Source: Rhizophagus clarus | Lineage: Eukaryota; Glomeromycota; Glomeromycetes; Glomerales; Glomeraceae | Reading direction: 5' to 3' | DNA length: 64,000 bases | NCBI GenBank assembly: GCA_015698045.1 | Contig: BLAL01000169.1 | Coordinates: 186,001-250,000, forward strand | Shown: positions 12,777 to 24,960 of the stretch, one piece after another | Layout of the letters: every line of letters begins with the position of its first letter | Numbering within the stretch: position 1 is the first letter of the stretch | Notes under the pieces: model-generated | Databases searched by the model: none | Seen by the model: the letters and a program-made list of their open reading frames with translations, nothing else | What the model was told of the DNA's origin: nothing | Program-made: the position numbers and the translations under genes

Positions 12777-13944
12777 TTAATAATTGTAAAATCCTACACC
12801 GCTTTTTCTACCAAGTTTGCCTTCTTTAACTAAATTATCCAACTTTTCAATAGGAGAGACAAGGTTAGCATCAACTTTTCCATCTCTACGCCATCCATCC
12901 ACAATAGATTTAAGTGTATCTAATCCTACAAACTAAGTAAAACAGAGAAAAAATAGAGAATAAATAATTTTTTTATTATTAATTCGAACAAAGCTTCTTA
13001 AAACCAAAATAACTTACATCAGATAATTCAAATGGACCCATTGGCATCCCAGCACCTAATTTCATGGCAGTATCAATATCTTCAACAGTAGCATCACCAC
13101 GCTCAGCAAGTCGGATAGCTTCCATTAAATAGGGTACAAGCAATCGATTTACAATAAATCTAAAAAAAAAAAAAATGATAATTCAATTTTATAATCTTTT
13201 TTTTTTTTTTTTTTGTTATGATTATTATTATCAACATACTTACCCAGGAGTATCTTTACAAGTTACTGGAGTTTTTTGCATTCTCTTTGTAGCATCAATT
13301 AAATTTTGATAAGTATCTTCACTAGTTTGATCATTTTTAATAATTTCAACCAATTTCATTTGAGGTACAGGATTAAAAAAATGTAAACCAGCAAATTTAT
13401 CTTGTCTTTTAGTAACTTTGGAAATTTCTGATATAGGTAAACTACTTGTATTTGAAGCAAAAATTGTATTAGGTTTTGCTATATTATCTAATTTTTTAAA
13501 TAAATTTTGTTTGGTTTCTAAATTTTCTACTATAGCTTCAACGATTAAATCAGCATTTTCAGCACCTTTTTCACTATTAATTTCAGTTTTAATATTTGAC
13601 CAAGTAGATTCAATAAAAGATTTTTGTGAACGTTCATCATCTTTAAACTGTTTTTTTGCTACCCTAGATAATGATTTATCAATTATCTTTTTTCCATTAT
13701 CAATAAATTTTTGTTCTATATCTACCATAGTTACTTTAAACCCATTTTGTGCTGCTACTTGAACTATACCAGCTCCCATAAGTCCTGAACCATATACTGT
13801 AATATTTTGTATACCATTATTTGGTGAAGTTGTTGAAAAATTATTATTTAATAATAATGGACGAAGTAAGGTAGTTTTAAATGAAATTTTCGTTGCATTA
13901 TTTGTTAAATTACCACGAAGTGATGATAGAACGAATTGTGCCAT
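12777..13944 (-). CDS. Mitochondrial 3-hydroxyacyl-CoA dehydrogenase
   Basis: Three exons on the minus strand: 13944-13244, 13159-13018 and 12932-12777. They sum to 999 nt, 332 aa. The first ~40 residues are rich in Arg, Ser, Thr and Leu without acids and end near NFSTTSP, a likely mitochondrial presequence. The NAD-binding motif is [17 protein letters not shown]. The catalytic section [17 protein letters not shown] carries the conserved His. The C-terminal helical domain ([37 protein letters not shown]) completes the fold. It should oxidise L-3-hydroxyacyl-CoA with NAD in beta-oxidation; a 3-hydroxybutyryl-CoA dehydrogenase role is the main alternative. Full length for the family. Confidence 0.92.
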
Positions 13945-14369
13945 TTTGTTTTTCTTTTTTCTTTTTTTTTCTTTTTCAAGAATGAAATATGAAAGATTAA
14001 AAAAAATTTCGAATAATCTCTTTTTTTATGATTAAATTTGAAATCGGATCAATCTAAAATTGGGTCGATCCGTGACTTTTATTTACTGCAATTTACTGCA
14101 ATTTATTGTTATTTACTGCGGTGTTACGATGCACTTTGCATCGCTAATCCGCTTTTCTCGATTATGCAAGATTATAAATGTCAAAAGATTAGTTTATTTC
14201 GATCTCAGTAAAGCACAAATCGTGATATTACAACTTTTAGGTTAAGAACGGGTTCATGTGAGTAATCACATGAATAAAAAAAATCGAAAGCTCTATATTT
14301 GCATGTTTAAAATTATTTTTTTTTCGATTTGATGTTTCTTATTGATTTTTTTTTCTCTCTTTTTTTTAT

Positions 14370-14412
<43 letters not shown>

Positions 14413-14639
14413 AAAATAAACAATATATGATTGATGTACGATCAAAAATGGTGGTAATGAGGTAGGAAGTCGGACTGCAATAAAATACAAGCTAAAAAAA
14501 TGAAACCTATATAAAAAAGTTTTTGGTTGTGATATAAATGTGTTTATGAAAAAAATGTTAAAAAAGAACGATGCTTATCTAACAGAGGAAATTTCCAAAA
14601 TATAAAAATGTCAAATCCACATATCATGAAGAATGAGTA

Positions 14640-14672
<33 letters not shown>

Positions 14673-14890
14673 AGCACAAATTGAAAGAAAAGGGCTAACA
14701 TATATTAAAACGAGATAAAGTATATATATATTATACACAAGTACATGTACATATACGTTAAGAGCGTAACACATTGATCCCGTCTGATATTTTATTTAAT
14801 TGGAATCACAACCTTTTTGTGTTTGACCTTAAATAGAAATCAAACAAGCCATAGAACGTCCTGCTGGCTTCTTTGTCGCCTTGTGAAGAT
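13945..14890. other. Intergenic region with simple repeats
   Basis: Upstream of the dehydrogenase and downstream of the kinase. Contains short tandem copies of ATTTACTGCA near 14083-14120, a run of about 31 A at 14379-14409, and a (TA)n tract at about 14645-14672. No gene is supported; ORFs crossing the homopolymers are artefacts. Confidence 0.45.
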
Positions 14891-17175
14891 TTAAATATCT
14901 TGCACTGAATGTGCCATACTTCCGCTCATTACTCGGTCTTCATTAAACGTGAAGCCGGCGAATTGTCGTTGTACAGTTTCTGATAGATGTGGTTCATTTA
15001 CATAAGAATCTTGAGGAGTTTCTGAGGTAAATTCCTCATCAAAATTTGAAGTATCGATAGCAGATTCCTTATTTTTTAAAAAAAATTAAAATTTTAATTT
15101 GAATTCATAATCAAGACAAATGAGAACTTCATTAATTACATACCACACTGGGTTTAAATGGTGGCTGTACTTTCTTTTGCATCAATCTTCTCCAATCAAT
15201 TGAAGCAAAGAAAGGATGTTCTTTGATTTCTTGTGCGCCGTTATTTCCAAGACGTTGAGTAGGCTCCCGAGTTAATAACTATTATATTAAAATATTATGA
15301 CTTTAAAAATGGAAGATATCAAAATTATTGTTACAACGATAAGTGATCAATAAAAAAACACAAACCCCTGATAACAAACTTCTTGCTTCATTTCCTACTT
15401 CTTCTGGAAATCTTAATTCGTCCTGTAAAATTTTTCTATACATTTCATTTGTATTTTCATCGTAGAACGGTGGCAATCCCGTTAACATTTCAAACAATAA
15501 AACTCCTAGAGTCCACCAATCTACCGTCTTTGTATAACCTTGACCTAACAACAATTCGGGAGCAAGGTATTCCGGCGTCCCACAAAAAGTATGGGTTGTT
15601 TCTGATTCAGTCATATTTAATTTACAGAGACCGAAATCGCATAAAGCGATATGACCTGAATAGTCTAATAAAATATTTTCGGGTTTTAAATCCCTTTGAA
15701 TATCGAAAATATATTAAATGCGAAGAAATTGTCAATACGAAGTCAATTTAAATAGTGTCTTATTCAGGTAAACTCATTTTCAGTTTTTGTTTACTAACCG
15801 GTAAACCACGTTGAAATCATGTAAGCATTCCAGTGCGCAAAGTAATTCAGCGGCATAAAATCTTGATCTCTCTTCATCGAATCGTCCTTCCCTTTGCAAA
15901 TGATGAAACAATTCACCACCATTAACAAAGGCAAGTACCAAATACAATTTCTCCGGACTTTGAAAAGAGAATTTTAACGGTACAATGAAAGGGTTGTTGA
16001 TTTGTGCTAAAACTGTACGCTCTGCTAATGTATGATTAACCTCTGATCGGGAAACGATATGAGCTTTACGAATAGTTTTTAACGCATAAATTCGAGAAGT
16101 ATCCTTTTTTCGTACTTGCATGACCTAATATGTCAATATACAAATATTAATATATTAGCTTGTTACAACAAGTATAGTTGAAAATGTAACAAAAAATCGG
16201 ATTTCAATACCGCTTTCTATTAAAATTAATTTTAAAATGTGATGGGTACCTTGCCAAAACTGCCCTTGCCAATTACTTTTAATAAATCGAATGCATCGAT
16301 TGTTAAGGGACCGTTTGTCTAAAAAATAATAGCATTGATGGTTTCAAAATGTCAAAAATTGAAAAGAAAAAAAAAACAGAACCACCAAATGGAAAAAAAA
16401 TGCTTATATACATGATCCTTCTTGTAACAAATGTGAACATGTACACTACCCGTTCCGCCTGCTAGATTGAACCAATTTTCATGCAATTTCTAATTTAAAT
16501 AAAAAACAAACAAGACATTAGGGACTAAATAAAGTTTGGTATTAAGCCACTATTAAATTTTAAATTCTACCTACGTTTGGATCATTAAAACTAGGTGCAA
16601 TTTTTACGCCACCAAGGAAAACATCATTTCCCATATCATTGGTATGTTGGCCAGTTTGAGTAGATTTACGTAAATAAATTTGTATTGATACATCAGACTC
16701 TCTCGAGACATCGCTATAAAAATATACAAAAAAAAAAAATCAGATCAAAGAATTAAAATTAGAAAACTAGATCAAAATCAAAAATATTGATATTAATATA
16801 ACTAACTTTCTATACTCACAAATGCGCTCGATACTGCCAAGTTGGATTTTGAACTTCACCTCCCAAAGCATCGATCAAGACTTCGTTTTTGTCAAATTCT
16901 AAAACCACATAAGGAAGCCACCAACATTGTTTTCTTTGCATGCTATCTCTGTTACCCCTTGTAGTCGTTGGGGTTGATGAATAATGCGGTGGAATTTGTG
17001 GAGGTCTTATACCAGGAGGTAAAGAGATTCCTCGTGCTTCAACAACACGGATGAGCAAAAGTCCAGAAGCTGGTATAGGTGTGGGGGAAGTAGGCGTTGA
17101 AGGAACGTAACTTCCATTATTTCCACCATCAGTTCCTACGGAAGGATTTTGGGGTCTTTGATTCCAAAGTCGCAT
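14891..17175 (-). CDS. YPK1: Ypk1/Gad8-type AGC serine/threonine kinase
   Basis: Eight exons on the minus strand: 17175-16820, 16713-16575, 16489-16412, 16318-16250, 16124-15799, 15693-15366, 15278-15144 and 15067-14891. They sum to 1608 nt, 535 aa. The N-terminal ~215 residues have a Pro/Ser-rich start and a C2-like region. The kinase domain shows the glycine loop [12 protein letters not shown] lysine ALKTI, catalytic loop YRDLKPEN, DFG in [11 protein letters not shown]-loop [14 protein letters not shown] and [16 protein letters not shown]. The C-terminal tail has [10 protein letters not shown] and a hydrophobic motif FAGFTF. This order is that of fungal Ypk1/Gad8, the TORC2 substrate that controls membrane lipids and cell wall. 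Sch9-like kinases also carry a C2 domain, but the tail and activation loop match Ypk1 better. In-frame ATG 17175 is chosen; an upstream TTG codon is not needed. Confidence 0.88.
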
Positions 17176-17812
17176 TATGGACAAGTATTGTTTTTATTTA
17201 GTTTAATTTTAGTTTTAAAAATACCGTTTAAAAGAGAGAGATTTTTTTTTTTTTAGTGATAAAAGCAGAAATGATTTTTTTTAAAAATGAAGTATTTTCT
17301 GACTAATAATGTAAATAACAGAAAATAACGGAGAAAATTATTCGTGGAAGTCAAAATAGATATTCTTTTAATATCTTCACTTTAAAACCCAAACCAGTTA
17401 CTTTGATAGACAATATTATACTTTTACTAAATATTAAATTGTTATAATATGTATTCTTTGTCATGATATAATTGGTTCAATGTAAACCATTTTTAATTAC
17501 AATCAATAAAATCAATAAAATAAAATTTTATAAATAGTTTTTATATTTTATAATAATAGGTTCGGAGAATTGAAAATTCTATATTTATCAAATTTAGCTT
17601 AATTGCAAAATTGATGTTTTATTATGTAAAGAGTAACGTTTTACAATCAGATATGTAAATAATAAATGAAAATCTTAAATTTACCTATCGGAATCAGAAT
17701 TTAAACCAAAAATCATTTAATAATCATCAATGTAATTTTATGCTAGGATTTAACGCTTTACATAGCATTTTTTTTTTTTATTCTTTCTGTAATATTGCTT
17801 CATACACATAAT
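17176..17812. promoter_or_regulatory. Divergent intergenic region (kinase and RCC1 genes)
   Basis: Holds the promoters of the minus-strand kinase and the plus-strand RCC1-repeat gene. Strongly AT-rich, with no coding text and no recognisable operator-like repeats. Confidence 0.4.
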
Positions 17813-19108
17813 ATGTCAATTATTCAGTCTAATAAATTGTTTGCATGTGGATCTAATGGTAATGGACAACTTGGAATAGGATCGTTTGAAGATACTAATA
17901 TTCCCACTTCTTGTAAATTTTTTATAGCGGAAGAACAGCAACCTGAGTCGCAAGAATTTCAGCTATTACAAAAATCTTTTAATTCGAGTTTATCAGTTTT
18001 AGAAAATTTAGATACTAAACCAAAAGTTATATCTGGTGGAGGGAATCATTCTGCTATCATAACATCATCTGGAGAGTTATGGATGAGCGGACTAAATGAT
18101 GAAGGACAATGTGGTATCGCATCTAATTCTCCAAGAGAGTCTAAGTTTAAAAAAGTAGAAATTCTTGATGAACGTGAGGTGAGACGATGGAAATATGTAA
18201 CTTGTGGTTGGACTTTTAGTTTAGCTGTGGAAGAAGAAAATGGATACATTTATTCATTTGGCAAAGGAGTTTATGGAGAGTTGGGATGTAGTGAGAATGT
18301 GAAAAAGACGGGTGGGAGAGGAACGAGAGTAAAAGGTGTTGTGGGAGTGGAAAAAGTTGTCTGTGGATTAAGGCATGTTGTGTGCTTGAATAAACAAGGA
18401 AAGTGTTTCGGTTGGGGGAGTAACAAATATGGACAATTAACAAAATTTGATAAAGACCATGATGAAAAATCACATAAAAAGAAGAAAGAAACATTGTATT
18501 TTGAACCTATTAGAATATTTCATGATTTTGATCTTATAGTAACAGATGTAGCCTGTGGACAATATCATACCGTGTTACTGACCAGTGATGGTGAACTTTA
18601 TACATTCGGATTGAATAAGTATGGACAATTAGGATATGATTTTCCTAATAAAATAAAATTTTCGGATATACCTAAAAAAATTGAGCATGAATCAATTGGA
18701 AGAGTTAAGAGTATACATTGTGGATGGAATAATACTATAATAATATGTGATGGTGGTAAATTATTTGTATGGGGCAGGAATGATCACGGACAGTGCGGAA
18801 AGAATAATCCTGAAGATGAGAGTGACACGAGTGGGTGGGTGGATAAACCTGTTCCTTTATATTATTTGCCACAGAATTTGATATTAGGCGAAGGATTTGA
18901 AATTGAGGAATGTGCATGTGGATCAGAACACACTTTAATCATGTCGAAACAAGGAGAATGTTTAAGTTGGGGATGGAATGAACATGGAAATTGTGGAATT
19001 GGGGATAACGAAAACAGATGGCAACCCGTAAAAGTAAAGAAAACAGGGATTATTAAGAAAGTTGGGGGAGGATGCGGAAATTCTTGGATCTGGGTGCAAG
19101 ATGGATAA
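17813..19108 (+). CDS. RCC1-repeat beta-propeller protein, intronless
   Basis: Single exon of 1296 nt, 431 aa. The ATG at 17813 (MSIIQSNKLFACGSNGNGQL) is preferred over an upstream TTG in the same frame. RCC1-type blades recur: CGSNGNGQLGIGS near residue 12, GLNDEGQCG, FGKGVYGELG, WGSNKYGQL, FGLNKYGQLG, WGRNDHGQCG and WGWNEHGNCGIGD near the end. Seven blades would close one propeller. The family includes RCC1 (a Ran GTP exchange factor) and yeast Ats1. There is no nuclear-localisation tail or extra domain, so an Ats1-like or other non-Ran role fits as well. It is the only intronless multi-domain host gene in this window. Confidence 0.85.
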   Translation: MSIIQSNKLFACGSNGNGQLGIGSFEDTNIPTSCKFFIAEEQQPESQEFQLLQKSFNSSLSVLENLDTKPKVISGGGNHSAIITSSGELWMSGLNDEGQCGIASNSPRESKFKKVEILDEREVRRWKYVTCGWTFSLAVEEENGYIYSFGKGVYGELGCSENVKKTGGRGTRVKGVVGVEKVVCGLRHVVCLNKQGKCFGWGSNKYGQLTKFDKDHDEKSHKKKKETLYFEPIRIFHDFDLIVTDVACGQYHTVLLTSDGELYTFGLNKYGQLGYDFPNKIKFSDIPKKIEHESIGRVKSIHCGWNNTIIICDGGKLFVWGRNDHGQCGKNNPEDESDTSGWVDKPVPLYYLPQNLILGEGFEIEECACGSEHTLIMSKQGECLSWGWNEHGNCGIGDNENRWQPVKVKKTGIIKKVGGGCGNSWIWVQDG

Positions 19109-19690
19109 TAGAAGCTGCGGCAAAAAATAATTTAGATGATTTATTTAATTTTCATATTTATTTGATCTTAAGCTGATTAGGTTTACTATTCTTAATATTT
19201 TCATCATATTGTAAATAAAGTTTTTTAGCCGCAACCAAAATAATCCAAATTAATATTTATTTCTCATCGGAAAACGATGGAAGATGACGTAATATGTATA
19301 CAATTAATATATGTGGGAATAAAAATATGTTATCCAATTAAATGATGTATTAACTGACAAAGCCTTTTTCCAAAGAAGGGATATCTGATTTTCTCTATGA
19401 TCTATTTTTTTCGGTGATACACAACGTAATCTACGTAATCTATCCATCTCTAATCTAGATGTGATCATAAATTTAAAAGACATGCATTGTACAATTTTTT
19501 TTCACGTGAGACTACAAATAATTATATAAATTGCTTATCTCTTGAAACTACCAATAACTACAGTATAATAAATAACAAAACCATAACAAAAACCATAACA
19601 AGCAATTAACAAATAAAAGAATACTTTCCCTTATTTTCTATTTTAATATTTATTTTAGTGTTTAAATTTAAAGAACCATACTTTGTAAAA
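19109..19690. other. Intergenic region
   Basis: Between the RCC1-repeat gene and the LAMTOR1-like gene. Contains a CACGTG E-box-like core near 19503 and a small tandem repeat AATAACAAAACCATAACAAAAACCATAACAA near 19570-19600 (described by position). No ORF is supported. Confidence 0.4.
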
Positions 19691-20659
19691 ATGGGATGTT
19701 GCGGAAGTAAAGATGACGATAGTAAGGTTTGATTCGTTTTTTCCCGAGTTCTTTTTAGGTTTTTTTTTGATAATGGCTAACTCTTTATAATAGCAAAGCG
19801 AAAGTACTCGTCTCATACCTTCCTCAGCATATGAAACGTCGGTTGAGAATGATTTTTTATTTTACACATCGTTTATCTTTTTACAAAAATTAATTTATAC
19901 TTATTGTAAATATTTATATTAGACCGAGGATGAGTTACCCACGTTATGATGCCACTGCTGAACAAGATGCACTGCAAAAGATTGTTCAGCGAACATCAGA
20001 GTATGTTTTGTATTTTTAAATTGTAATCCTCAGTATTTTTTTCATTTAAGTAAATTGTGGTTAAAATAATTTATTTCATATTTTAGGAATTTTATTGATA
20101 TATCAAACACATATGCTACTGAGCGTTTACAACAACAAGATGCAATAGATCGTGCAAATGAATACATGTATAATTTAATTTTTTTATAATAAGTTTTGTT
20201 TTTTTTTTTTTAAAACGTTCGAGCTTGAAAATTAACTATCAATTTTTTTTAGAGACTTGATAGGTTCAATCAAACTTGATTCAAAAACTCTTCAAAAGAT
20301 ACAAGAGAAGAGTAGCACATTACCAAAGTTGCATCATCATAGAAAATCTCGAACATCATTGCAACCTCAACAGGCCGCTTCTCCAGATATACAAGGAGTT
20401 GCAATGGATTTACCTCCACATGTTGTACTAAGTGGTGGGTGTGTTACGAAAGAGGATCGGGAGTGGGTATGTACTTTGCAAAGTATTGTTATTTCCTATT
20501 TCAATGAAATTTTACTAACTTGTTTTGTTTACAAAGCTAACGAAAGTTACAGAAGAAATACAGGAAGCTATTGAACATATTGAGGTCGAATATATTGGTG
20601 ACTTAGTGGTTCCTTTGACGTGGGCTAATTCTGCACCAATTCATGCTGTTCATGGTTGA
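19691..20659 (+). CDS. LAMTOR1: LAMTOR1/p18-like lysosomal anchor of the Ragulator complex
   Basis: Six exons: 19691-19726, 19794-19837, 19923-20000, 20087-20167, 20253-20466 and 20537-20659. They sum to 576 nt, 191 aa. The start MGCCGSKDDDSK is a classic myristoylation (Gly2) plus palmitoylation (Cys3, Cys4) signal, as in animal LAMTOR1. TRLIPSS follows, then DALQKIVQRTSENFIDIS, which matches the family's first helix. EEIQEAIEHIEVEYIGDLVV near the C-terminus matches its last helix. LAMTOR1 anchors the Ragulator scaffold on the lysosome or vacuole, where it recruits Rag GTPases for TORC1 activation; fungal equivalents (Meh1/Ego1) are short and divergent. The second intron would use a weak donor, GTCGGT; the alternative GTTGAG donor four bases later breaks the frame. 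Confidence 0.83.
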
Positions 20660-22900
20660 AATCCTTTATTAATAATTTATAAACATTTTATTTATATGGG
20701 AGCGGTGGATTCTCCTTTATGAAATAAGTTCAAAAACAATCGGAATAATTTCCTTGCCTCCCCTTTAATTAAAATTTTTTTATTAATTATGATTAATCTT
20801 TATGATTTAGTTTACAATATCTTTTTTTTTTTTATTATTATTATTTCATTTTGTTCTTAATTAACTTTTTGAAAGCAAAAAAATTATTTTAAAAAAAAAA
20901 CTTTATTTGTATATTATCTTAATAATAATATTATTATTAGGGAAGAAAATTTGAATATATGTTAGAATTTTCTTGGAATATTTGGTGTTTTTGGTATATT
21001 AAGTATATAATTTATTTTATAATCATGTAAATATTGGTGACATATGATTTTATTAAATATCCAAAAATTTATAAATAAACTACCATGCAATACCGGTTTT
21101 TTATTAGATTACATTCTTCAATTATTAAACTATGACCAATTTATAGACTTCAATGAAAATGTGAAATTGACATGGAAAATTGGATATTTGATTTACTATT
21201 AGCTTATGTAAGTGATTATATTCCCTCGAGTCGTATAAAAATGTGAGATTATACAGGAGTGACTTTGAGATCAACTATTGTTAAAACTTCGAGCTCCAAA
21301 GATATTTAGTTAATAAAATTTTGACTTCGTCGACGGGAATTATAGTATATACTTTACTACTTCATGAATTACGCCGACAACTGATGAGCTTATAATATTA
21401 CTTTCATCAAATGATTTGTTTGTATCTTTAATTGTAATCTGTAATTGGAATCATAATTATTATATATTATCAATTCAAAAATCAAACTTTACTCCTTTAT
21501 TATTAAACTATAAAGTCAAATTTTACCATCTAATTTTTTTTTCTCCTTACTTAAAAGGATTTGCTTTTGATCTAAAAATAAAAAATAAAAATAATGCATT
21601 AACAGATCATATAAATTGATCCAAATTCAAATTAAAACGTAATTAATTTAACAGAAAGCATTTTGCTACATAGTTGGTAAATTATTATTAATTTCATCTG
21701 CTTCTATATAATTCACCTTTCTAATTTTTGCTTTTTGTCGTTTTTGTAAATGTATACTATAATTAAGTTCGCTACTCAATTGTCCCAAAAACGTTTTTGA
21801 TCTCTTCCGATGTTGATATTTGAATACTATTTCTAAATTTCTATCATGGCTTACATCACGGTATAGAAATACAATAATCCAGAAATTACTTCATACACAA
21901 TTATCAATATCAGTAGCTTTGGCCCTCGCGATAAATTAATGAACAACTCCAATTGTAATATTATGCTCTCCAAATATAAATAATCTAGTGTCATAAAATT
22001 CCATTTTTTGTAAAATCAAGGTCATTAATATGATTTTCTGTCCCTGGATCTTGTACTATTCTATAAAATCTCCTCGAAAGCCATAATAAGTTGGTCTATC
22101 TTGTGATGTAAATCTGTACATATGCTGTAAACATAAAATAAAACGTGTAAATAGTAAATATTAAAAAATTCAAAATTCTTTTTAAATAATTTACACACTT
22201 CATTCATATTCTAAAAACATTAAACCTTTCAGAACAATAAGCTTTTTGGAACTAACTCTTCTCAAATTCCTGATTTTATTATTCCAGCGTATATATTTAT
22301 CAATCATTTTGTTCTATAATCTAAATACTTTCCCGACTTGTCTTTAACAATGTCATAAAAATCCATCATAGGGTGCCTAATTTAATACTTGAGTTTTTTG
22401 TTAATAGTTGAGTTACAATTTCTGCTAGACCGAATATCGAAACTTTTGCATTATAATCATTGTACGAATTCAATATTTGAAAAATATTTCGCTAGGAACG
22501 GAAACCATCCTTTGGGTTGAATTTACATTCAACTTTTCGTATGAAGTTTAACAAACACGTGTAAATAAAATTTTACTGCGGTAAAAATTTTTCACATGAT
22601 TTCGATCCATCGTACGATTGTCGGATGGGGTGAAACTTGTTTCTGAACCTCAAATACTTTTATCATTCAATTTTAATTTTTAATACACAATAGATGTTAC
22701 GACATGACTGTTACGTAAATGAACATAGAAAATAAGAACACTTAGAACAGTTTGTTAAAAATAAAAATTTAAATCACCCTAACGTCTAAAATCTACAAAT
22801 AAAGATGGAATGCTATTTTTAAGATCACATGATATCATTCGTTATCACCAGTAAATACCGTTAGCGTTGGGGTGAGGAATGAGGATAATTCTAATTTCTT
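20660..22900. other. Intergenic region with a decayed gene
   Basis: The first ~450 bp is the AT-rich 3' region of LAMTOR1. Minus-strand coding relic at about 21690-22130 is listed separately. The rest shows no supported feature. Confidence 0.4.
21690..22130 (-). pseudogene. Decayed coding fragment, family unknown
   Basis: Read on the minus strand, protein-like text appears (YRFTSQDRPTYYGFRGDFIE, then DVSHDRNLEIVFKYQHRK and RSKTFLGQLSSELNYSIH). It is interrupted by several stops and frame changes. I do not recognise the family. Confidence 0.3.
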
Positions 22901-22918
22901 ACATACCCGTTTCGACCC

Positions 22919-23375
22919 TTGGTTCAGAACGACATGGTTTTCTGTCCAGTTGATCCTAAGCAACGCGAAACGTTCACTGCAGTAGTCGATGGTCTACCCG
23001 ATTTCGTTAGGAAGCAATCGCTACTTATTCAAGATACGGCCAGCAAGATTTATTCTATGGTTTCAAATCATACAAATTTACGAAGCACTGGGGGACGAAA
23101 CCAGCTGATCGCGTATTTCAACGACTATGATACACTTCGTACCACACTAGACAAAAGAAGAACGCCCGAAAGGGTGGTTCGGCAATAAGATCTTCGAAAA
23201 ATGAACCCAAGACAACCAAGACAAGAAAGGTTCCTCGTCAAGCGGTCCGTCGCAGAAGCCAAGTAAGGGTGGTAAACTACCAAAGCGCAACAAGAAAAAC
23301 GAACCGGTTATTAGTGATGCGAGAGAGAAGTTAGCGGGGCTCATCCAACTTTTAACTAATTCAATTAAAGGGTAG
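22919..23375 (+). pseudogene. Decayed retroelement-like ORF
   Basis: A patch clearly richer in G+C than its surroundings. The first frame runs from ATG 22931 (MVFCPVDPKQRETFTAVVDG) to a TAA at 23186-23188. Basic, Ser/Lys-rich text continues in the other frames (GGSAIRSSKNEP, then KGSSSSGPSQKPSKGG) and ends DAREKLAGLIQLLTNSIKG at a TAG, 23373-23375. At least two frameshifts separate the pieces. Composition and a basic tail are like the first ORF (gag-like) of non-LTR or LTR elements, but no catalytic domain is present, so this is a guess. Confidence 0.4.
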
Positions 23376-24960
23376 ATTAGGAGTTCCTTAGAAGGAGTGA
23401 CTTCCTCCTCTTCTAACATAAATTTTATTTTTTGTAGGTTTTCTTTTCTTCCCGTATTAATGTTAGTCACTATTTTATTTTTATAGATAGCAGCTTCGTT
23501 AATGTCTTTATTCCCTTTTTATTTATTTATTTATTTATTTTTTTACTTTCCCAGTGTGTTGTTATACTCTTTCGCTGTTGGTTCAGTTGTTGGAGGTTCT
23601 CGTTTGCATAGGTCTGAGCATCGGGTTTTCGGTTTGAGTTAGTCCTCATGGTTGGGGTACTGTATCCCTTTGATAGACTTAGTGTCGAAAATTACTTTAT
23701 TTCTCGCCTGATGCGTTTATACCAAAACTATAATCTTGTCCTCTTAAAATTTCGAGAGCACGATAAGGTAAAACACCATATATAATACTATTTTTTTGTA
23801 TTTTCTGTTGTGATAATCTGCAGGTTTACACAATCTCATATCAGTTATAAGGGGGACATTATTTATTACCAATATGTTAAGTCTCGATAAATTAATCCAT
23901 TTTGAATATCCGATATATGCAATAAAACAGGTCATTCTTGTATCCGAAATTTAACATAAACTGTTAGAAAGTCTAATTGGGTTGATTGGAACATGGTCAA
24001 ATTTAGGTTGCAACTGAAGTATTAATATAATAGAATTCTTTTACGCGTAAACACAAAAAAAGTTTTTTCCTTATGTAAATACATCGGAAAGCGTTATTTT
24101 TATTTTATTTTTGAGACGCGAACGATCTTTTTTGGAAAAAACAAACTGTCGCACGAAAGAGACATTGATTTCATTAATAACAGGAAGAATTTGAATAAAA
24201 ACATATCAATTTAATAAGAAATTTATTATAAGACGGAATTAATTAATAGTTTAATCAGAAAAATCTTTAATAGTAAATTTTTATATGGTCCATATATATA
24301 GTTTTGATTTAATAATTAGTTGACCGCAAACCCCAACGAAATTTACCTACAGAAAACATGTTTCACTTCTGGAATCCAATAAGATATTGATTGAATCTGC
24401 TGTGTTACTTACCGATTCAAAGATGACAAAAAAAATGACTTAAATTCACTTGGCGTTTTGTTGAATGAATCTTAATAAATCTAAAACTAGTTAATAAATA
24501 TCGGTTCTTTGTACTAGTATTGGATATGAAGAATACAAATTTTTTTTTTTTACATAATTTTAATTTATCAGTTATTCTATAATCAAAATCGAACTTGTTT
24601 TTATTTTCGTCTTGCTGCTTTTTTTTTAGAAGTAAACTAGACTGTTTATTAGATATAAAGATTGTTCAAACCAATTATTAGTCCGGATTTCTATGCAAAG
24701 GTCACACGAAATCCGCCCACTCAAAAATTGAATCGATGCGTGATTGGTTCATTTAGTCACACTGTGCTCCGGACTTAACGGTTCTGAAACCGTTCCTTAG
24801 TATATTATGAAAATGGAACCATTAAAGGATAAAAAGTATAAAACATGCTATTACTATATTGGGATTTCAATAAGATAGTTGAAATATATAATTAAATGGT
24901 GATTTTTTTTTGTAAAACTCAAAAGAAAAAAAAAAAATAATAAAATTTCGGAATAATCAA
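23376..24960. other. Intergenic region upstream of channel copy B
   Basis: The first ~350 bp keeps the higher GC of the relic ORF and may be its 3' tail. The remainder is AT-rich, without supported ORFs. The promoter of the channel gene starting at 24961 must lie at its end. Confidence 0.4.

Noticed and set aside
14544..14774. ORF over the (TA)n tract
   Set aside because: Tyr/Ile repeats come from the dinucleotide run; no start context or homology pattern.
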